Position numbers and translations under genes: made by a program. 64,000 bases of DNA from contig NZ_PYSY02000003.1 of NCBI RefSeq assembly GCF_003049685.1, positions 310,001 through 374,000 on the forward strand, given 5' to 3'. Shown piece after piece: positions 29,868 through 39,209 of this stretch (position 1 is its first letter; the number at the start of each line of letters is the position of its first letter). Source of the DNA: Brucella pituitosa (GTDB lineage Bacteria; Pseudomonadota; Alphaproteobacteria; Rhizobiales; Rhizobiaceae). The notes beneath the pieces were generated by a model that was given only the letters and a program-made list of their open reading frames with translations, was not told where the DNA came from and searched no databases.

Positions 29868-30684
29868 GGTTCTGTCGCAAACTTTTTACTCCTGCCAAGC
29901 TATGCCCCAGTCAGTGTTTGTAATTGAGTGAGGCGGAAGCGGATGACGGTTGATTTCAAAGGGGCGCATTTTCCTAAAAGCGTCATCCTGCACGCCATCT
30001 TCTTTTACGTGCGCTACCCCGTCTCTTATCGTGACCTTCAAGAAATACTGGCTGAACGCGGCGTCTGCGTCGACCACGCAACTTTGAACCGATGGCTCAT
30101 TCGTTACTCTCCTCAGATCGCCGCTCAGGCTCAGCTGCGCAAGTGCCGCACGGCCCGCTCCTGGCGTGTTGACGAGACCTATATCAAGGTGAAGGGCAAA
30201 TGGACTTATTTGTATCGCGCGGTTGATCGCGACGGCCAAACGCTTGATTTCATGCTGTCTGAACGCCAGGATCTGGCTGCAGCGCGGCGGTTCTTTAAAA
30301 AGGCCATCGCAAGCAACGGCGTTCCGCGGAAGGTGGTCATCGACAAGAGCGGAGCCAATCTGGCTGGTTTACAGGCAATGAACACAATCCTGAAATTCAC
30401 CGGAACGGGCGACATCATGGAAGTCCATCAGATCAAATACCTCAATAATATCCTGGAGCAGGATCATCGCTTTATCAAACGGATTACAAAACCGATGATG
30501 GGCTTCAAAGTCCTCCATTCCGCATCGGCCAGCCTTGCGGGGATCGAAGTGGTCCATATGATCCGTAAGAACCAGTTCGCCAATGACAACCGCTCGCCAT
30601 TCCAGATATTTGCCGAGCTCGCAGCATAACTGCGCTCGGATATACGCACGCTTCCGACCTGCCGAAAAACTTGCGACAAAATCT
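29868..30684 (+). mobile_element. IS6-family insertion sequence
   Basis: The left end GGTTCTGTCGCAA (29868-29880) pairs imperfectly with the right end CTTGCGACAAAATC (30671-30684). Total length of about 817 bp and a single transposase gene are as expected for IS6/IS26-type elements. No clear 8-bp target duplication was found; the two sides are different in character. The right side cuts into an autotransporter gene whose 5' part is gone, which suggests an IS-adjacent deletion. Confidence 0.75.
29943..30629 (+). CDS. IS6-family DDE transposase
   Basis: About 228 residues, full length for the family. The N-terminus has 'DFKGAHFPKSVILHAIFFYVR' and the HTH 'PVSYRDLQEILAERGVCVDHATLNRWL'. The catalytic triad is Asp in 'SWRVDETYIKVKGKW', Asp in 'VVIDKSGAN' and Glu in 'NNILEQDHRFIKR'. 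All three residues are intact, so the enzyme could be active. A GTG at 29928 would add five residues; ATG 29943 is chosen. It lies within the inverted repeats at 29868 and 30684. Confidence 0.9.
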   Translation: MTVDFKGAHFPKSVILHAIFFYVRYPVSYRDLQEILAERGVCVDHATLNRWLIRYSPQIAAQAQLRKCRTARSWRVDETYIKVKGKWTYLYRAVDRDGQTLDFMLSERQDLAAARRFFKKAIASNGVPRKVVIDKSGANLAGLQAMNTILKFTGTGDIMEVHQIKYLNNILEQDHRFIKRITKPMMGFKVLHSASASLAGIEVVHMIRKNQFANDNRSPFQIFAELAA

Positions 30685-30912
30685 TGCCAATGTCTATCAG
30701 GCATTTCTTGGCGGTACGACGGTCAATGTGTCCGGTATTGATTTCGACGCCGACAATAACCGAGTCTGGGCGGGGATTGGCGCTGGTGGTACATATGCCT
30801 GGGCAAACAACAAATATGCGTTTTCAGCGATGGCTCCATCAACACCTCCCTCAATCACTTCGCCAGCAGTTATGCCCTCAAGGGGAGTGTTGGCTTCAAG
30901 GTGAAGTGGTAA
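30685..30912 (+). pseudogene. C-terminal fragment of a second autotransporter
   Basis: Directly after the IS right end the plus strand encodes 'VYQAFLGGTTVNVSG', then 'VWAGIGAGGTYAWANNKYA', the last barrel strands of an autotransporter. Near 30822 the frame must shift by one base to continue 'DGSINTSLNHFASSYALKGS' and end in 'VGFKVKW', a typical barrel terminus with a C-terminal Trp. Everything upstream, including passenger and signal, is missing, cut by the IS element. It is not the same sequence as the 25.9 kb autotransporter. Confidence 0.75.
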
Positions 30913-31038
30913 GGTTAGGTTGCAAAAATTTGATTGTCACTGAGCTAGGCGGGGATCGTGTTGCAAAAACGGGTTCCACGCAGAGCACGCCCTAACGCTG
31001 GGCGTGCGCCGTATCAAACAAATCTTTGCAACCGAACC
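30913..31038. mobile_element. 126-bp MITE-like element with 20-bp terminal inverted repeats
   Basis: The left terminus 30913-30932 begins GGTTAGGTTGCAAAAATT; the right terminus 31019-31038, read in reverse, begins GGTTCGGTTGCAAAGATT. They match at 18 of 20 positions. The termini resemble IS6-type ends (GGTTCTGTCGCAAA at 29868). An internal 8-bp perfect hairpin (GCACGCCC at 30985-30992, GGGCGTGC at 31000-31007) is present, and no coding capacity. It abuts the TAA of the autotransporter fragment exactly. No target duplication was found, so MITE status is provisional; the hairpin might also serve as a terminator. Confidence 0.6.
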
Positions 31039-31116
31039 CCATATATATGAAAGCTATCGCGTGGATAGAGGAGATCCCCACATAATATTCTGTCCTGATC
31101 AGAACCCTCACCATGT

Positions 31117-31839
31117 CTATTGAGGCAGAGGATCATCCATCCCACCAACCGCGTGAAAATCGAGCATCGCTCGCTGGAGGTCATCGATAGGCGTAGTTAT
31201 TTGCGACGTGTTTTGGTCCTCTAGCTCCCGGGGCATTCTCCAGCCCGGATCGATGCCCTGCATATTTGGCAGTTCGTGTGCAATGCCTTTGTGACAGTCG
31301 ATGCAGGTTGCCTTGCCTGACAGCAGATAACGTGTATGGATTTCGGCAGCGCGCGGGGTCTGTTTCTGCAGGTCCATCGCTACCGACGAGTGACAGTTAC
31401 GGCATTCCAAACTGTCGTTCGCTTTTAGTCGTGCCCATTCGTGCTTGGCAAGCTCCAGCCTGTGCTCGAGGAACTTGGGGCGCGTATCGATCTTTCCGAA
31501 CAGTTTCGCCCAGACCTCCTTCGAGGCCTGCATTTTACGTGCGATTTTGTCGGTCCATTGATGTGGAACATGGCAATCCGGACAGCTCGCGCGAACACCG
31601 GAGCGGTTAGAAAAATGGACCGTGGTGGTAAGCTCCTGGTAAACGTTGTCACGCATCTCGTGACAGGAGGTGCAGAACGCCTCTGTATTGGTTACCTCAA
31701 GCGCAGTGTTGAAGGCACCCCAGAACATAACGCCCCCAATGAATCCTCCCAGTGTGAGAAAACCCAGGCTCAATGTCGCCGCAGGCGTACTCAACAATCG
31801 CCACACCGTTAGAAGCAGCTTACGGATCCATGTCACCAC
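31117..31839 (-). CDS. napC: NapC tetraheme quinol dehydrogenase
   Basis: A 240-residue membrane-anchored c-type cytochrome that passes electrons from quinol to NapAB. One N-terminal membrane helix ('[21 protein letters not shown]') is followed by four heme-binding CxxCH motifs: CTSCH, CPDCH, CRNCH and CIDCH. It is the last gene of the nap operon. The start is a GTG one base after the napB stop, indicating translational coupling. Confidence 0.95.
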   Translation of the reverse strand: MVTWIRKLLLTVWRLLSTPAATLSLGFLTLGGFIGGVMFWGAFNTALEVTNTEAFCTSCHEMRDNVYQELTTTVHFSNRSGVRASCPDCHVPHQWTDKIARKMQASKEVWAKLFGKIDTRPKFLEHRLELAKHEWARLKANDSLECRNCHSSVAMDLQKQTPRAAEIHTRYLLSGKATCIDCHKGIAHELPNMQGIDPGWRMPRELEDQNTSQITTPIDDLQRAMLDFHAVGGMDDPLPQ

Positions 31840-31840
31840 G

Positions 31841-32344
31841 TCATTCGCTCCCCGCTGGTTTGAAGCCTAGTTCACTCATGTCTTTGAAAATATTGTTGAC
31901 CAGTGGACGGACATCCGCCTGGGGCACATGACATGCGGTACAGAAATAACGCCGCGGTGACACATCAGCAATCATCTGACCGTCCCGGGTCATATAATGC
32001 GTGACACTGATCATCGGTGCGCCTGAATCCTGTGTGAACTCACGCTTATGGCACGATAGACAGCGGTTTGCGTTTACGGAAAGCTGATATCCATCAATCG
32101 AATGCGGAATGATTGGGGGCTGATCAGGATAGTTGCGCATCTTGCGCAGGTCATCGACAATCCACTTTGGAATCGGGGCCGCAGCACCAGTTGTCATCGA
32201 CGGAATTGGCCCCTCGAGCTGGGGAACCGTCTGCTGCATCACCTGAGCGATTGCCACAGTTGCAATGAACACAGCGAAGCCGACAGTAAATGCGAGAAAT
32301 TTTGGCCGTTTCGTCAAGCGACGGGCAGGATTTTGACTGCGCAT
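31841..32344 (-). CDS. napB: NapB diheme cytochrome subunit of periplasmic nitrate reductase
   Basis: A 167-residue periplasmic electron-transfer subunit. A signal or anchor segment '[18 protein letters not shown]' precedes the mature part with two heme motifs, CLSCH and CTACH, and distal His ligands in '[11 protein letters not shown]' and 'SVTHYMT'. The annotated ATG lies 31 bases inside the end of napA; a TTG overlapping the napA stop by four bases is an alternative. Forms the catalytic complex with NapA. Confidence 0.94.
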   Translation of the reverse strand: MRSQNPARRLTKRPKFLAFTVGFAVFIATVAIAQVMQQTVPQLEGPIPSMTTGAAAPIPKWIVDDLRKMRNYPDQPPIIPHSIDGYQLSVNANRCLSCHKREFTQDSGAPMISVTHYMTRDGQMIADVSPRRYFCTACHVPQADVRPLVNNIFKDMSELGFKPAGSE

Positions 32345-34818
32345 TTTTTGAAATCCGTCTGTTTGGAGATGGGGTCCGTCGCGTCGAGGGTCACCTTGTT
32401 AATAAGCTGGCTGGCATCGAACCAGGGCACGAAAATCACCCCTGGCGGCATACGGTTTCGGCCGCGCGTGTCAACGCGGGAACGGATTTCTCCGCGACGG
32501 GAAACAATGCGCACTTCCGCACCCTGGTTGATGCCACGCTTGCGTGCGTCGTCGGCATTCATAAAACATCGTGCTCCGGGAAACGCACGATAAAGTTCTG
32601 GAACCCGCATGGTCATGGAACCGGAGTGCCAGTGTTCGAGTACTCGACCGGTGACAAGCCAAAGGTTGAATTCGTCATCTGGAGATTCGGCCGGAGGTTC
32701 GTAGGGCACTGCAATGATTGTCGCTCTGCCGTCGTTGTTGCCGTAGAATTTCACGCCTTCCCCAGGTTTGACGTAGGGATCATAGCCCTCCCGATAACGC
32801 CACAACGTTTCCTTACCATCCACAACCGGCCAACGCAGTCCCCGTACGTCGTGATAGGTATCGTATGGTGCGAGGTCATGGCCGTGTCCCCGTCCGAAGG
32901 ACGCATATTCCTCAAAGAGGCCCTTCTGAATGTAGAAACCAAATTGTTGAGCTTCATTGTTGGCGTGGTCTGGCTTCACTTCACTGATAGGGAATTTTGC
33001 GACATCGCTCTCCGCGAACAACACCTGATAAAGGGTTTTGCCTTTGTAGTCAGGATTGGCTGCAAGCATCTCTGCTGGCCAAACTTCGTCGGTCGTAAAG
33101 CGCTTCGAAAATTCGACCATCTGCCAGAGGTCAGAGCGTGCTTCGCCTGGCGCTTGAACCAGTTGATGCCAGACATGTGTGCGGCGCTCAGCGTTGCCGT
33201 AAGCACCTTCCTTCTCTACCCACATGGCGGCGGGAAGGATGAGATCGGCACTCATTGCTGTGATCGTTGGATAAGCATCGGACACAACAATGAAGTTTTC
33301 AGGGTTCCGATATCCTTGCCACGTCTCGTTGCTGGTGTTCGGGCCAGCCTGAACGTTATTGTTAACTTGGACCCAATAAAAATTGAGCTTACCGTCCTTG
33401 AGCATTCGATCTTGTTCGACTGCGTGGTAACCCGGCTTCTCAGGGATGACTCCGCGAGGTACGCGCCAAATCTCTTCTGCGTGTTTGCGGTGTTCAGGAT
33501 TGGTTACCGTCATATCAGCCGGTAGCCTGTGAGCAAACGTACCAACCTCGCGCGCTGTGCCGCAGGCGGATGGCTGACCGGTCAATGAGAAAGGACTATT
33601 GCCGGGCTCCGAGATTTTTCCGGTCAACAGATGGATGTTATAGACCATTTGATTGGCCCAGACGCCACGAACATGCTGGTTGAATCCCATCGTCCAGAGC
33701 GACATGACCTTTATTTTCGGATCGGCGTAAAGTTCAGCAAGTTGTTCGAGAAACCCCTTATCGACGCCGGTCATGCTGGCGGTCTTTTCCAGCGTGTATT
33801 CGGAGACGAACGCCTTGAAGGTCTCAAAATCAATCGCCTCCGTCTGACCTGGATCGGACGAATTGGCTGCATTAACTTCAATCGGATTGTCCGGTCGCAA
33901 GCCGTACCCGATATCGGTTACCCCGCGCACAAATTTCGTGTGATTGCGCACGAAATCCTCATTCACTCGCCCCGATTGAATAATATGGTTCGCTATATAA
34001 TTGAGAATATACAGATCTGTGCCTGGCTTGAAGACCATAGGAATATCGGCAAGGTCCATACTGCGGTGTGTAAAGGTCGAGAGCACCGCAACCCGCACGT
34101 GCTCATTGCCGAGCCGCCGATCAGCAATGCGCGTCCATAGAATTGGATGCATCTCGGCCATGTTGGAACCCCAAAGCACGAAAGCGTCGGCATGCTCGAA
34201 ATCATCGTAACAGCCCATCGGCTCGTCCATACCGAAAGTGCGCATAAACGCGTAAGCTGCAGACGCCATGCAGTGACGGGCATTCGGATCGAGATTATTT
34301 GAACGGAAGCCGGCGCGCATAAGCTTGGTCGCAGCATAGCCCTCGAAGATGGTCCACTGGCCCGAACCAAACATGCCGACCGCAGTAGGCCCCTTCTCCT
34401 TCAGCACTTTCTTGCATTGTTCAGCCATAACATCGAAGGCCTCCTCCCAGGTAATGGGTTCAAAGTCTCCGTCTTTTGCATAGATGCCGTTTCGCTTCCG
34501 CAGGAGCGGGGAGGTCAGGCGGTCGGCACCGTACATGATCTTCGACAGAAAATAGCCCTTAATACAATTGAGACCGCGATTGACCTCCGCTTGCATATCA
34601 CCATGGGTTGCAACGACCTTGCCCTCCTTAACGCCTACCATGACACCGCAGCCGGTGCCACAAAAGCGGCAGGGGGCCTTGTCCCATTTGATTTCCAGCG
34701 CGCTCACTCCTCCGGGCACTGGTTGGGCAACGGCGGGTAGCGCAATGCCTGCCGCCATTGCAGCAACGCTGGCAGCCTGGGCCTTCAGAAGGTCACGTCG
34801 CGTCAGTTCGCTGCCCAT
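32314..34818 (-). CDS. napA: NapA molybdopterin catalytic subunit of periplasmic nitrate reductase
   Basis: An 834-residue Tat-exported enzyme reducing nitrate to nitrite. The twin-arginine signal '[20 protein letters not shown]' is at the N-terminus. The 4Fe-4S site is '[13 protein letters not shown]' with the fourth Cys in '[10 protein letters not shown]'. The Mo-coordinating Cys is in '[13 protein letters not shown]' near residue 165. The length matches NapA. The ATG complementary to 34816-34818 is chosen because AGGAAGAG is just upstream and it starts the Tat signal properly. Sits in the order E-F-D-A-B-C. Confidence 0.97.
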   Translation of the reverse strand: MGSELTRRDLLKAQAASVAAMAAGIALPAVAQPVPGGVSALEIKWDKAPCRFCGTGCGVMVGVKEGKVVATHGDMQAEVNRGLNCIKGYFLSKIMYGADRLTSPLLRKRNGIYAKDGDFEPITWEEAFDVMAEQCKKVLKEKGPTAVGMFGSGQWTIFEGYAATKLMRAGFRSNNLDPNARHCMASAAYAFMRTFGMDEPMGCYDDFEHADAFVLWGSNMAEMHPILWTRIADRRLGNEHVRVAVLSTFTHRSMDLADIPMVFKPGTDLYILNYIANHIIQSGRVNEDFVRNHTKFVRGVTDIGYGLRPDNPIEVNAANSSDPGQTEAIDFETFKAFVSEYTLEKTASMTGVDKGFLEQLAELYADPKIKVMSLWTMGFNQHVRGVWANQMVYNIHLLTGKISEPGNSPFSLTGQPSACGTAREVGTFAHRLPADMTVTNPEHRKHAEEIWRVPRGVIPEKPGYHAVEQDRMLKDGKLNFYWVQVNNNVQAGPNTSNETWQGYRNPENFIVVSDAYPTITAMSADLILPAAMWVEKEGAYGNAERRTHVWHQLVQAPGEARSDLWQMVEFSKRFTTDEVWPAEMLAANPDYKGKTLYQVLFAESDVAKFPISEVKPDHANNEAQQFGFYIQKGLFEEYASFGRGHGHDLAPYDTYHDVRGLRWPVVDGKETLWRYREGYDPYVKPGEGVKFYGNNDGRATIIAVPYEPPAESPDDEFNLWLVTGRVLEHWHSGSMTMRVPELYRAFPGARCFMNADDARKRGINQGAEVRIVSRRGEIRSRVDTRGRNRMPPGVIFVPWFDASQLINKVTLDATDPISKQTDFKKCAVKILPVA

Positions 34819-35077
34819 ACAACTCTTCCTTTTCCATTTCGACATGTTCGAAAACCATGTTTGCCGCAATCACACCCTCAAGAAGTGAGATGCGCATTAA
34901 GGTATCCCCCAATACACCAGTCGACGCCCCCTCAATGACAATGACAATCTTGCCCATGTCGACACCATGAACCTCAACGTTATCGAAACTGACAAGAGCA
35001 GCGAGTATGACGTCGAGATGATTGGGTTTACCAACAATGACAGCGCTGGAAATGTGGTGGCGTTTTGCATCAGGCAT
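34793..35077 (-). CDS. napD: NapD chaperone for NapA maturation
   Basis: A 94-residue cytoplasmic protein that binds the NapA Tat signal and holds it back until the cofactor is inserted. The family fold is visible in '[21 protein letters not shown]' and '[11 protein letters not shown]'. The ATG (complementary to 35075-35077) overlaps the end of napF by eight bases, and its own 3' end overlaps the napA start. The same frame stays open much further upstream, but that part is antisense-like noise over napF. Confidence 0.92.
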   Translation of the reverse strand: MPDAKRHHISSAVIVGKPNHLDVILAALVSFDNVEVHGVDMGKIVIVIEGASTGVLGDTLMRISLLEGVIAANMVFEHVEMEKEELYGQRTDAT

Positions 35078-35561
35078 AAGTTGCCTCCCTATTTCTGGGT
35101 GTCGCCGTGACAGCACCGACGGGACAGGCGGCAATACAAGCACCGCACCCTGTGCAGATTTCTGATGCAAGCTCGGGTATGAACGGTCCGCCCCGCACGG
35201 GGCGAAAGCTGATCGCGGCAGCAGGGCAACTGTCACGACAGGCCTGACAATCGACACGTTGAAACGGTAGACACGAGGGTGCAATGGAAACGACGTGATC
35301 AAAGCCTGTGGCGACGCCGTTGGTGAAGACCGGTTCGGGACAGTTTTCGGCGCAAACACCGCAAAAAGTACATTCGCCGTGACCAAAGTTCAGCGAAGGT
35401 TTGTCATCAATGAGTTGAATGATCCCGGTTGGGCAATGTTCCACACAGGCGTTGCAACCGGTGCAGGCTCCGAGGTCCGAACGTTTGACGCCAGGCGGGA
35501 AGATAAGATCGGCTTTCCTTCGCCCGAAGATTAAACTACGCCTGGACAACACCTGAGCCAT
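35070..35561 (-). CDS. napF: NapF ferredoxin-type protein
   Basis: A 163-residue cytoplasmic iron-sulphur protein implicated in NapA assembly. Four cysteine clusters are visible: 'CTGCNACVEHCP', 'CTFCGVCAENCP', 'CQACRDSCP' with an upstream Cys, and 'CTGCGACIAACP'. An N-terminal Arg-rich segment 'SRRSLIFGRRKAD' is as in other NapF proteins. Second gene of the operon, 15 bp after napE. Confidence 0.94.
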   Translation of the reverse strand: MAQVLSRRSLIFGRRKADLIFPPGVKRSDLGACTGCNACVEHCPTGIIQLIDDKPSLNFGHGECTFCGVCAENCPEPVFTNGVATGFDHVVSIAPSCLPFQRVDCQACRDSCPAAAISFRPVRGGPFIPELASEICTGCGACIAACPVGAVTATPRNREATYA

Positions 35562-35576
35562 GCCTGTCTCCCACCT

Positions 35577-35762
35577 TCAATGCGCTGGCGGACCGGGAGG
35601 CCCGTAGATGAGTTGAAACATCCAGACGATGAAGCCATAGCCGCCGACCACCCCGACGGCCACAATTGGCCATATGCCAAATGCAAGTACAAGGAACATA
35701 AGAAGTTCCCGACGGAAGCGTTTATCTCTTTCGTTCACTTGCTGTGAAGCAGTAACTGGCAC
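35577..35762 (-). CDS. napE: NapE small membrane protein
   Basis: A 61-residue protein with one long hydrophobic segment, 'LLMFLVLAFGIWPIVAVGVVGGYGFIVW'-like, and a Pro-rich C-terminus 'GPPGPPAH'. Its exact role is unknown in characterised nap systems. First gene of the operon. I chose the GTG complementary to 35760-35762 because AGGGAGA lies five to six bases upstream; a TTG at 35777 is less likely. Confidence 0.85.
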   Translation of the reverse strand: MPVTASQQVNERDKRFRRELLMFLVLAFGIWPIVAVGVVGGYGFIVWMFQLIYGPPGPPAH

Positions 35763-35958
35763 GATCTTCTCCCTCAAAAATCAGCCTGCATTAGCATTCA
35801 GTCACAATTCCAAGTAAAAGTAAACATGAGTAAAGTAATCAATATTTAAATTGCCGCGCATGCGCTTTATGCGACAATTGACGCTAATAGTGTGAACATT
35901 CCTGCGTTTTACTGATACAAGAATTATTTACTGACCGATCGCATTGTTCAGTGATCAT

Positions 35959-35973
35959 ATTCTAATATAGAAT
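35959..35973. promoter_or_regulatory. Palindrome ATTCTA-N3-TAGAAT, copy 1
   Basis: Perfect 6-bp arms with ATA between them, in the nap/kinase intergenic region. The same palindrome with a TTG spacer and the same trailing C occurs at 50900-50914. Inferred to be an operator for one regulator. Confidence 0.5.
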
Positions 35974-36006
35974 CTCTCGTGGGATGCTTTCCTTGGGCAG
36001 AAATAG

Positions 36007-36028
36007 CGCGACAGTTAATTCTGTCGCG
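36007..36028. terminator. Hairpin CGCGACAG-TTAATT-CTGTCGCG
   Basis: A perfect 8-bp stem with a six-base loop, followed by TTGT on the plus strand and CTATTTCT on the minus strand. It resembles a rho-independent terminator with a poor U-tract, or a binding site. No gene obviously ends here. Confidence 0.45.
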
Positions 36029-36422
36029 TTGTATGCTGACTGTTGGGTGAGAGTAGATCGTAGTTCACTTTGTTTGACGTCATCCCATCTACGATGGCTT
36101 TCTGTATAAAGTTGAAAAATATAAAGCGATTACCATTAAATTTGAGACGTTAACCAGGGCAAACCATTCGTGGATTCGAGCACACCTTCTCCATCATTTT
36201 CTTCTTCAAATCATTATTCTACAGAACATGCGTTCGGTTTATGTGATTTCGTTTGCGCTTCCGCCGTTATTTTCCAATGAAGACCCACACTTGCGGCGCG
36301 GTCAGGTTTGCTTATGTGTCCGTGAACAATGGTGCTATGAATATTTGCATACAGGCGAACCTGGAAGGGCGGTTTTCTGTATGTCCAATACTGACACATA
36401 GAGGCTTGTGAGAGGTGCATTA

Positions 36423-38021
36423 GTGACAAGATATAATCACCCTCGGCTAGAATGGATAGCTGGCGTTCTTGCTATCTGGTTTACATGCATTGCGATTTAT
36501 CTGACACTGTCTATCAATGTATCTTTGAAACGCGCGACCAGCGAACTTAATGAAGCAGGCTTTCTTCTACATCGCACAATTTCGCAACAAGTCGCACAGC
36601 ACGATGCTCATATGACAACTTTGGCCTCGCTTGCTCTCGCGAATAAAAGCATGTCCGCACAGCTGTTTTCGCAAGTCAGCGATAGTATCATCCGCTTCTA
36701 TCCCCGCATCAAAACTATTCAGGAAATCGAGATAATGTGGCGCGACGCCTCAGCCACGGCAGAGGTGCGGCAGGTTTTGTCAACTCCTGGCGATGCAGCC
36801 CCACCAAATTACAACTCACTTAGCAGGGAAATTTTTGTGCAGAGGGCGGGCGAAGTCAAAAGCTATCTAAGCCCATTTTCTACACTGGAATACCTGTTAG
36901 CCAAAAAGCTGAAGGATACAAACCCGGCTTTGGCGCTCATCATGCGTGTCAATCCCAAACAGCTTATTGATTTGGACGAGCTGCCTGCCTGGGCAAACGT
37001 CAGACTATCACTCGATGACGCGGTTATAATGGAACAAGAAGCAGTGCAGCAACCGTCGGACTGGATAACGTCGCCACGGTTCAGTCGAATGATCGACAGC
37101 CAGTCGCAACCGCTTCAACTCACAATGGAGCGGCCCGTCTCTCCTGCGGACCTTGTCGATGTGATCTCGCTCGCTATGGTATCAATCATCAGCCTCGTTG
37201 TTCTTTTGCTTTTGGGGTATAGTTTGCAACACAGGCGTGAAGTTCGTCGTTTGAAAAACTCTGCGGATATGGCCGAACAACGCAGCATAGCCCTTGCGCG
37301 CGAAACCCGTCTTGCACATGCTGCAAGAGTCAATTCAATGGGTGAACTGGCGTCCGGAATTGCGCATGAACTGGCACAACCCCTGACCGCGCTGATGAGC
37401 CAAAGCCGTGCAGCCGAACGCCTTATCGAACAGTCAGGCATCGACAACGTCCTTTTAAAGAAGGCCATGGCTGCAAATGTGCGTGAGGCAAGGCGCGCCG
37501 GTGACATGCTCAAACGTATGCGTGACTATATCAGCAATCGCCCACCCGAGCCGATCGGTGTCGTTGTTAACAGCATCATCCATGACACCGTGGAACTTCT
37601 GATAACTGATCTGGAACAGCGCGGTATCACCATGCATTTGGCACTCAATCCGGATCTCCCGGTTGTAATGGCTGATCCGGTTGAACTGGAACAGATTCTC
37701 TACAATCTGGTCCGAAATGCTGCCGATAGTCTGCAAGAAGCGAGCGTTGCAGAAGGGCGGATCACAGTCACAACGACGCGGGAAGGAAATCATATCGTGA
37801 TCGGGATTCTGGACAATGGGGCGGGCATTGCCGAAGATTTGCGTCCACGTTTGTTTGAGCCATTTTTCACCACAAAGGAAACTGGGATGGGGTTGGGTCT
37901 GGCTTTATGTTCGACATTGGTTGAACGTATCGGCGGTCATATTGATGCGCATAACAATAAAGACGGAGGAGCCTGTTTCATAGTCAAGCTTCCCATTCAA
38001 AATAAGGAACTTAGCACTTGA
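36423..38021 (+). CDS. Membrane sensor histidine kinase
   Basis: About 532 residues. The first membrane span 'IAGVLAIWFTCIAIYLTLSI' and a second near residue 245-270 ('LAMVSIISLVVLLLLGYSL') bracket a periplasmic sensor region of about 200 residues with no family I recognise. A short coiled coil leads to the H-box 'GELASGIAHELAQPLTAL' (phospho-His), N-box 'NLVRNAADSL', G1 'DNGAGIAE', F-box 'FEPFFTTK' and G2 'GMGLGLALC'. Overall it is FixL/DctB-like. GTG 36423 is preferred because GAGAGG lies seven bases upstream; GTG 36408 is an alternative. Overlaps the regulator gene by 4 bp. Confidence 0.92.
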   Translation: MTRYNHPRLEWIAGVLAIWFTCIAIYLTLSINVSLKRATSELNEAGFLLHRTISQQVAQHDAHMTTLASLALANKSMSAQLFSQVSDSIIRFYPRIKTIQEIEIMWRDASATAEVRQVLSTPGDAAPPNYNSLSREIFVQRAGEVKSYLSPFSTLEYLLAKKLKDTNPALALIMRVNPKQLIDLDELPAWANVRLSLDDAVIMEQEAVQQPSDWITSPRFSRMIDSQSQPLQLTMERPVSPADLVDVISLAMVSIISLVVLLLLGYSLQHRREVRRLKNSADMAEQRSIALARETRLAHAARVNSMGELASGIAHELAQPLTALMSQSRAAERLIEQSGIDNVLLKKAMAANVREARRAGDMLKRMRDYISNRPPEPIGVVVNSIIHDTVELLITDLEQRGITMHLALNPDLPVVMADPVELEQILYNLVRNAADSLQEASVAEGRITVTTTREGNHIVIGILDNGAGIAEDLRPRLFEPFFTTKETGMGLGLALCSTLVERIGGHIDAHNNKDGGACFIVKLPIQNKELST

Positions 38022-38611
38022 ACGGGACAACTATCTACCTGGTTGACGATGATGAAGCCGTGCGTGATGCGCTTTCTTTGCTGCTTGCGACCTATGGAAT
38101 GTCGGTTGAAACATTTGCCGACCCTACAATTTTTCTAGCACATATTGACGAGCGACGTCCCGGAATATTGTTGCTCGATTTGCGCATGCCACTGATAAGC
38201 GGACTACAGCTTCAGCAGAAATTAACCGAACGCGGAATCGACTGGCCAACCGTAATGATAACCGGTCATGGCGATGTAAACGCATGCCGCCGAGCGTTTA
38301 AAGCAGGCATTAGCGACTTTCTGAGCAAACCGATTGACGAGGAAGTGCTACTCGACGCGATTCATTCGGCACAGACACTACTGCAGACACGCCTGGAAAC
38401 TCAGGAGGCCAATAATCTTCTCGCCAGCCTGACAATTCGGGAACGGGAAGTGTTTGACCTTGTGTGCGAAGGCTTTGCCAGCAAGGACATTGCTGGAGCG
38501 CTTGATATCTCAGCGCGCACCATCGACGCGCATCGTGCTAATATTGCCGAGAAGCTAAAAACCAGTTCTGTGGCAGAGTTCGTTCGCCTTACCATGGCAG
38601 CGTCTCAGTAG
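38018..38611 (+). CDS. FixJ-family response regulator
   Basis: A 197-residue two-domain regulator. The receiver domain has the acidic pair 'VDDDEAVRD', the phospho-acceptor Asp in 'ILLLDLRMP' near residue 58, Thr in 'MITGHGD' and Lys in 'LSKPIDE'. The output is a LuxR-type HTH: 'LTIREREVFDLVCEGFASKDIA' and 'SARTIDAHRANIAEKL'. The start is a TTG overlapping the kinase stop, showing tight coupling. Likely targets are the HbpS-like gene downstream or nap; neither is shown by sequence. Confidence 0.92.
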   Translation: MNGTTIYLVDDDEAVRDALSLLLATYGMSVETFADPTIFLAHIDERRPGILLLDLRMPLISGLQLQQKLTERGIDWPTVMITGHGDVNACRRAFKAGISDFLSKPIDEEVLLDAIHSAQTLLQTRLETQEANNLLASLTIREREVFDLVCEGFASKDIAGALDISARTIDAHRANIAEKLKTSSVAEFVRLTMAASQ

Positions 38612-38723
38612 AATTACCTACGCAGCTTCGTGCATTCGCGGATTCCGTGCGGGATAGTCAACCTTTAGAACTGTGATCAGAAAGTGAAGACTTTCAAGGA
38701 ATAGTTCAAAAGGAGATACGACT

Positions 38724-39209
38724 ATGAAACGCATTTTTCTAGCCGCTACTGCTGCGGCCATCATGACTACGGCTGCATCCGCACAGATCCTTGACGAAAA
38801 GAACATGCCAATGGAATTGGCCAGCACCATCGCCCGCGAGGCTGTCGCAGCTTGCGCAGCTGATGGCTACAATGTGGCCGCAGCCGTGGTCGATCGCGCC
38901 GGTGTGCTTCGTGCCTTATTGCGTGCCGACAATGCAGGAGCTCACACACCTGAAGCCGCCCGCCAGAAGGCTTACACTTCCTCGTCCTCTCGCATGCCGA
39001 CGAGTGCCATGGCAGAAAACATTACCAAAAATCCTGCCGCTGCTGAATTGGCATCTATCGACGGCTTCTTAGTTCTGGCTGGCGGCGTTCCAGTCAAGGT
39101 TGGAGATGTAACGATTGGCGCAATCGGTGTCGGTGGTGCTCCCGGTGGCCAGTTTGATGAAGCCTGCGCAATTACCGCCATCAATAAGGTTCAGGATCAA
39201 CTGAAGTAA
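38724..39209 (+). CDS. Secreted GlcG/HbpS-family protein
   Basis: A 161-residue protein with a signal peptide ('MKRIFLAATAAAIMTTAASA'). The mature domain is of the GlcG/HbpS (DUF336) family: 'AVAACAADGYNVAAAVVDRAGVLRALLR', 'ARQKAYTSSSSRMPTSAMAE', 'GGVPVKVGDVTIGAIGVGGAPGGQFDEACA'. HbpS of Streptomyces binds heme and modulates the SenS/SenR two-component system in response to redox stress. Here the gene follows a kinase/regulator pair, a parallel arrangement, and has a strong AAAGGAG site. Heme binding is inferred from family only. Confidence 0.88.
   Translation: MKRIFLAATAAAIMTTAASAQILDEKNMPMELASTIAREAVAACAADGYNVAAAVVDRAGVLRALLRADNAGAHTPEAARQKAYTSSSSRMPTSAMAENITKNPAAAELASIDGFLVLAGGVPVKVGDVTIGAIGVGGAPGGQFDEACAITAINKVQDQLK

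Larger units (their letters stand above)
35763..36422. other. Divergent control region between nap operon and sensor kinase
   Basis: About 660 bp without a supported gene; a 71-codon frame on the minus strand (36214-36429) lacks family features. It must hold the nap promoter and the kinase promoter. It contains two inverted repeats, listed separately. I could not find a convincing FNR (TTGAT-N4-ATCAA) or NnrR box by eye. Confidence 0.45.

Noticed and set aside
34793..35386. Extended 197-codon version of napD
   Set aside because: The first 103 codons overlap napF out of frame and are low in family similarity; the NapD domain begins at 35077.
35778..36407. FNR/NnrR box for the nap operon
   Set aside because: Candidates such as TTGTTCAGTGATCA deviate too much from TTGAT-N4-ATCAA to be claimed.
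36214..36429. 71-codon minus-strand frame in the nap/kinase control region
   Set aside because: No ribosome binding site or family; overlaps the kinase start.
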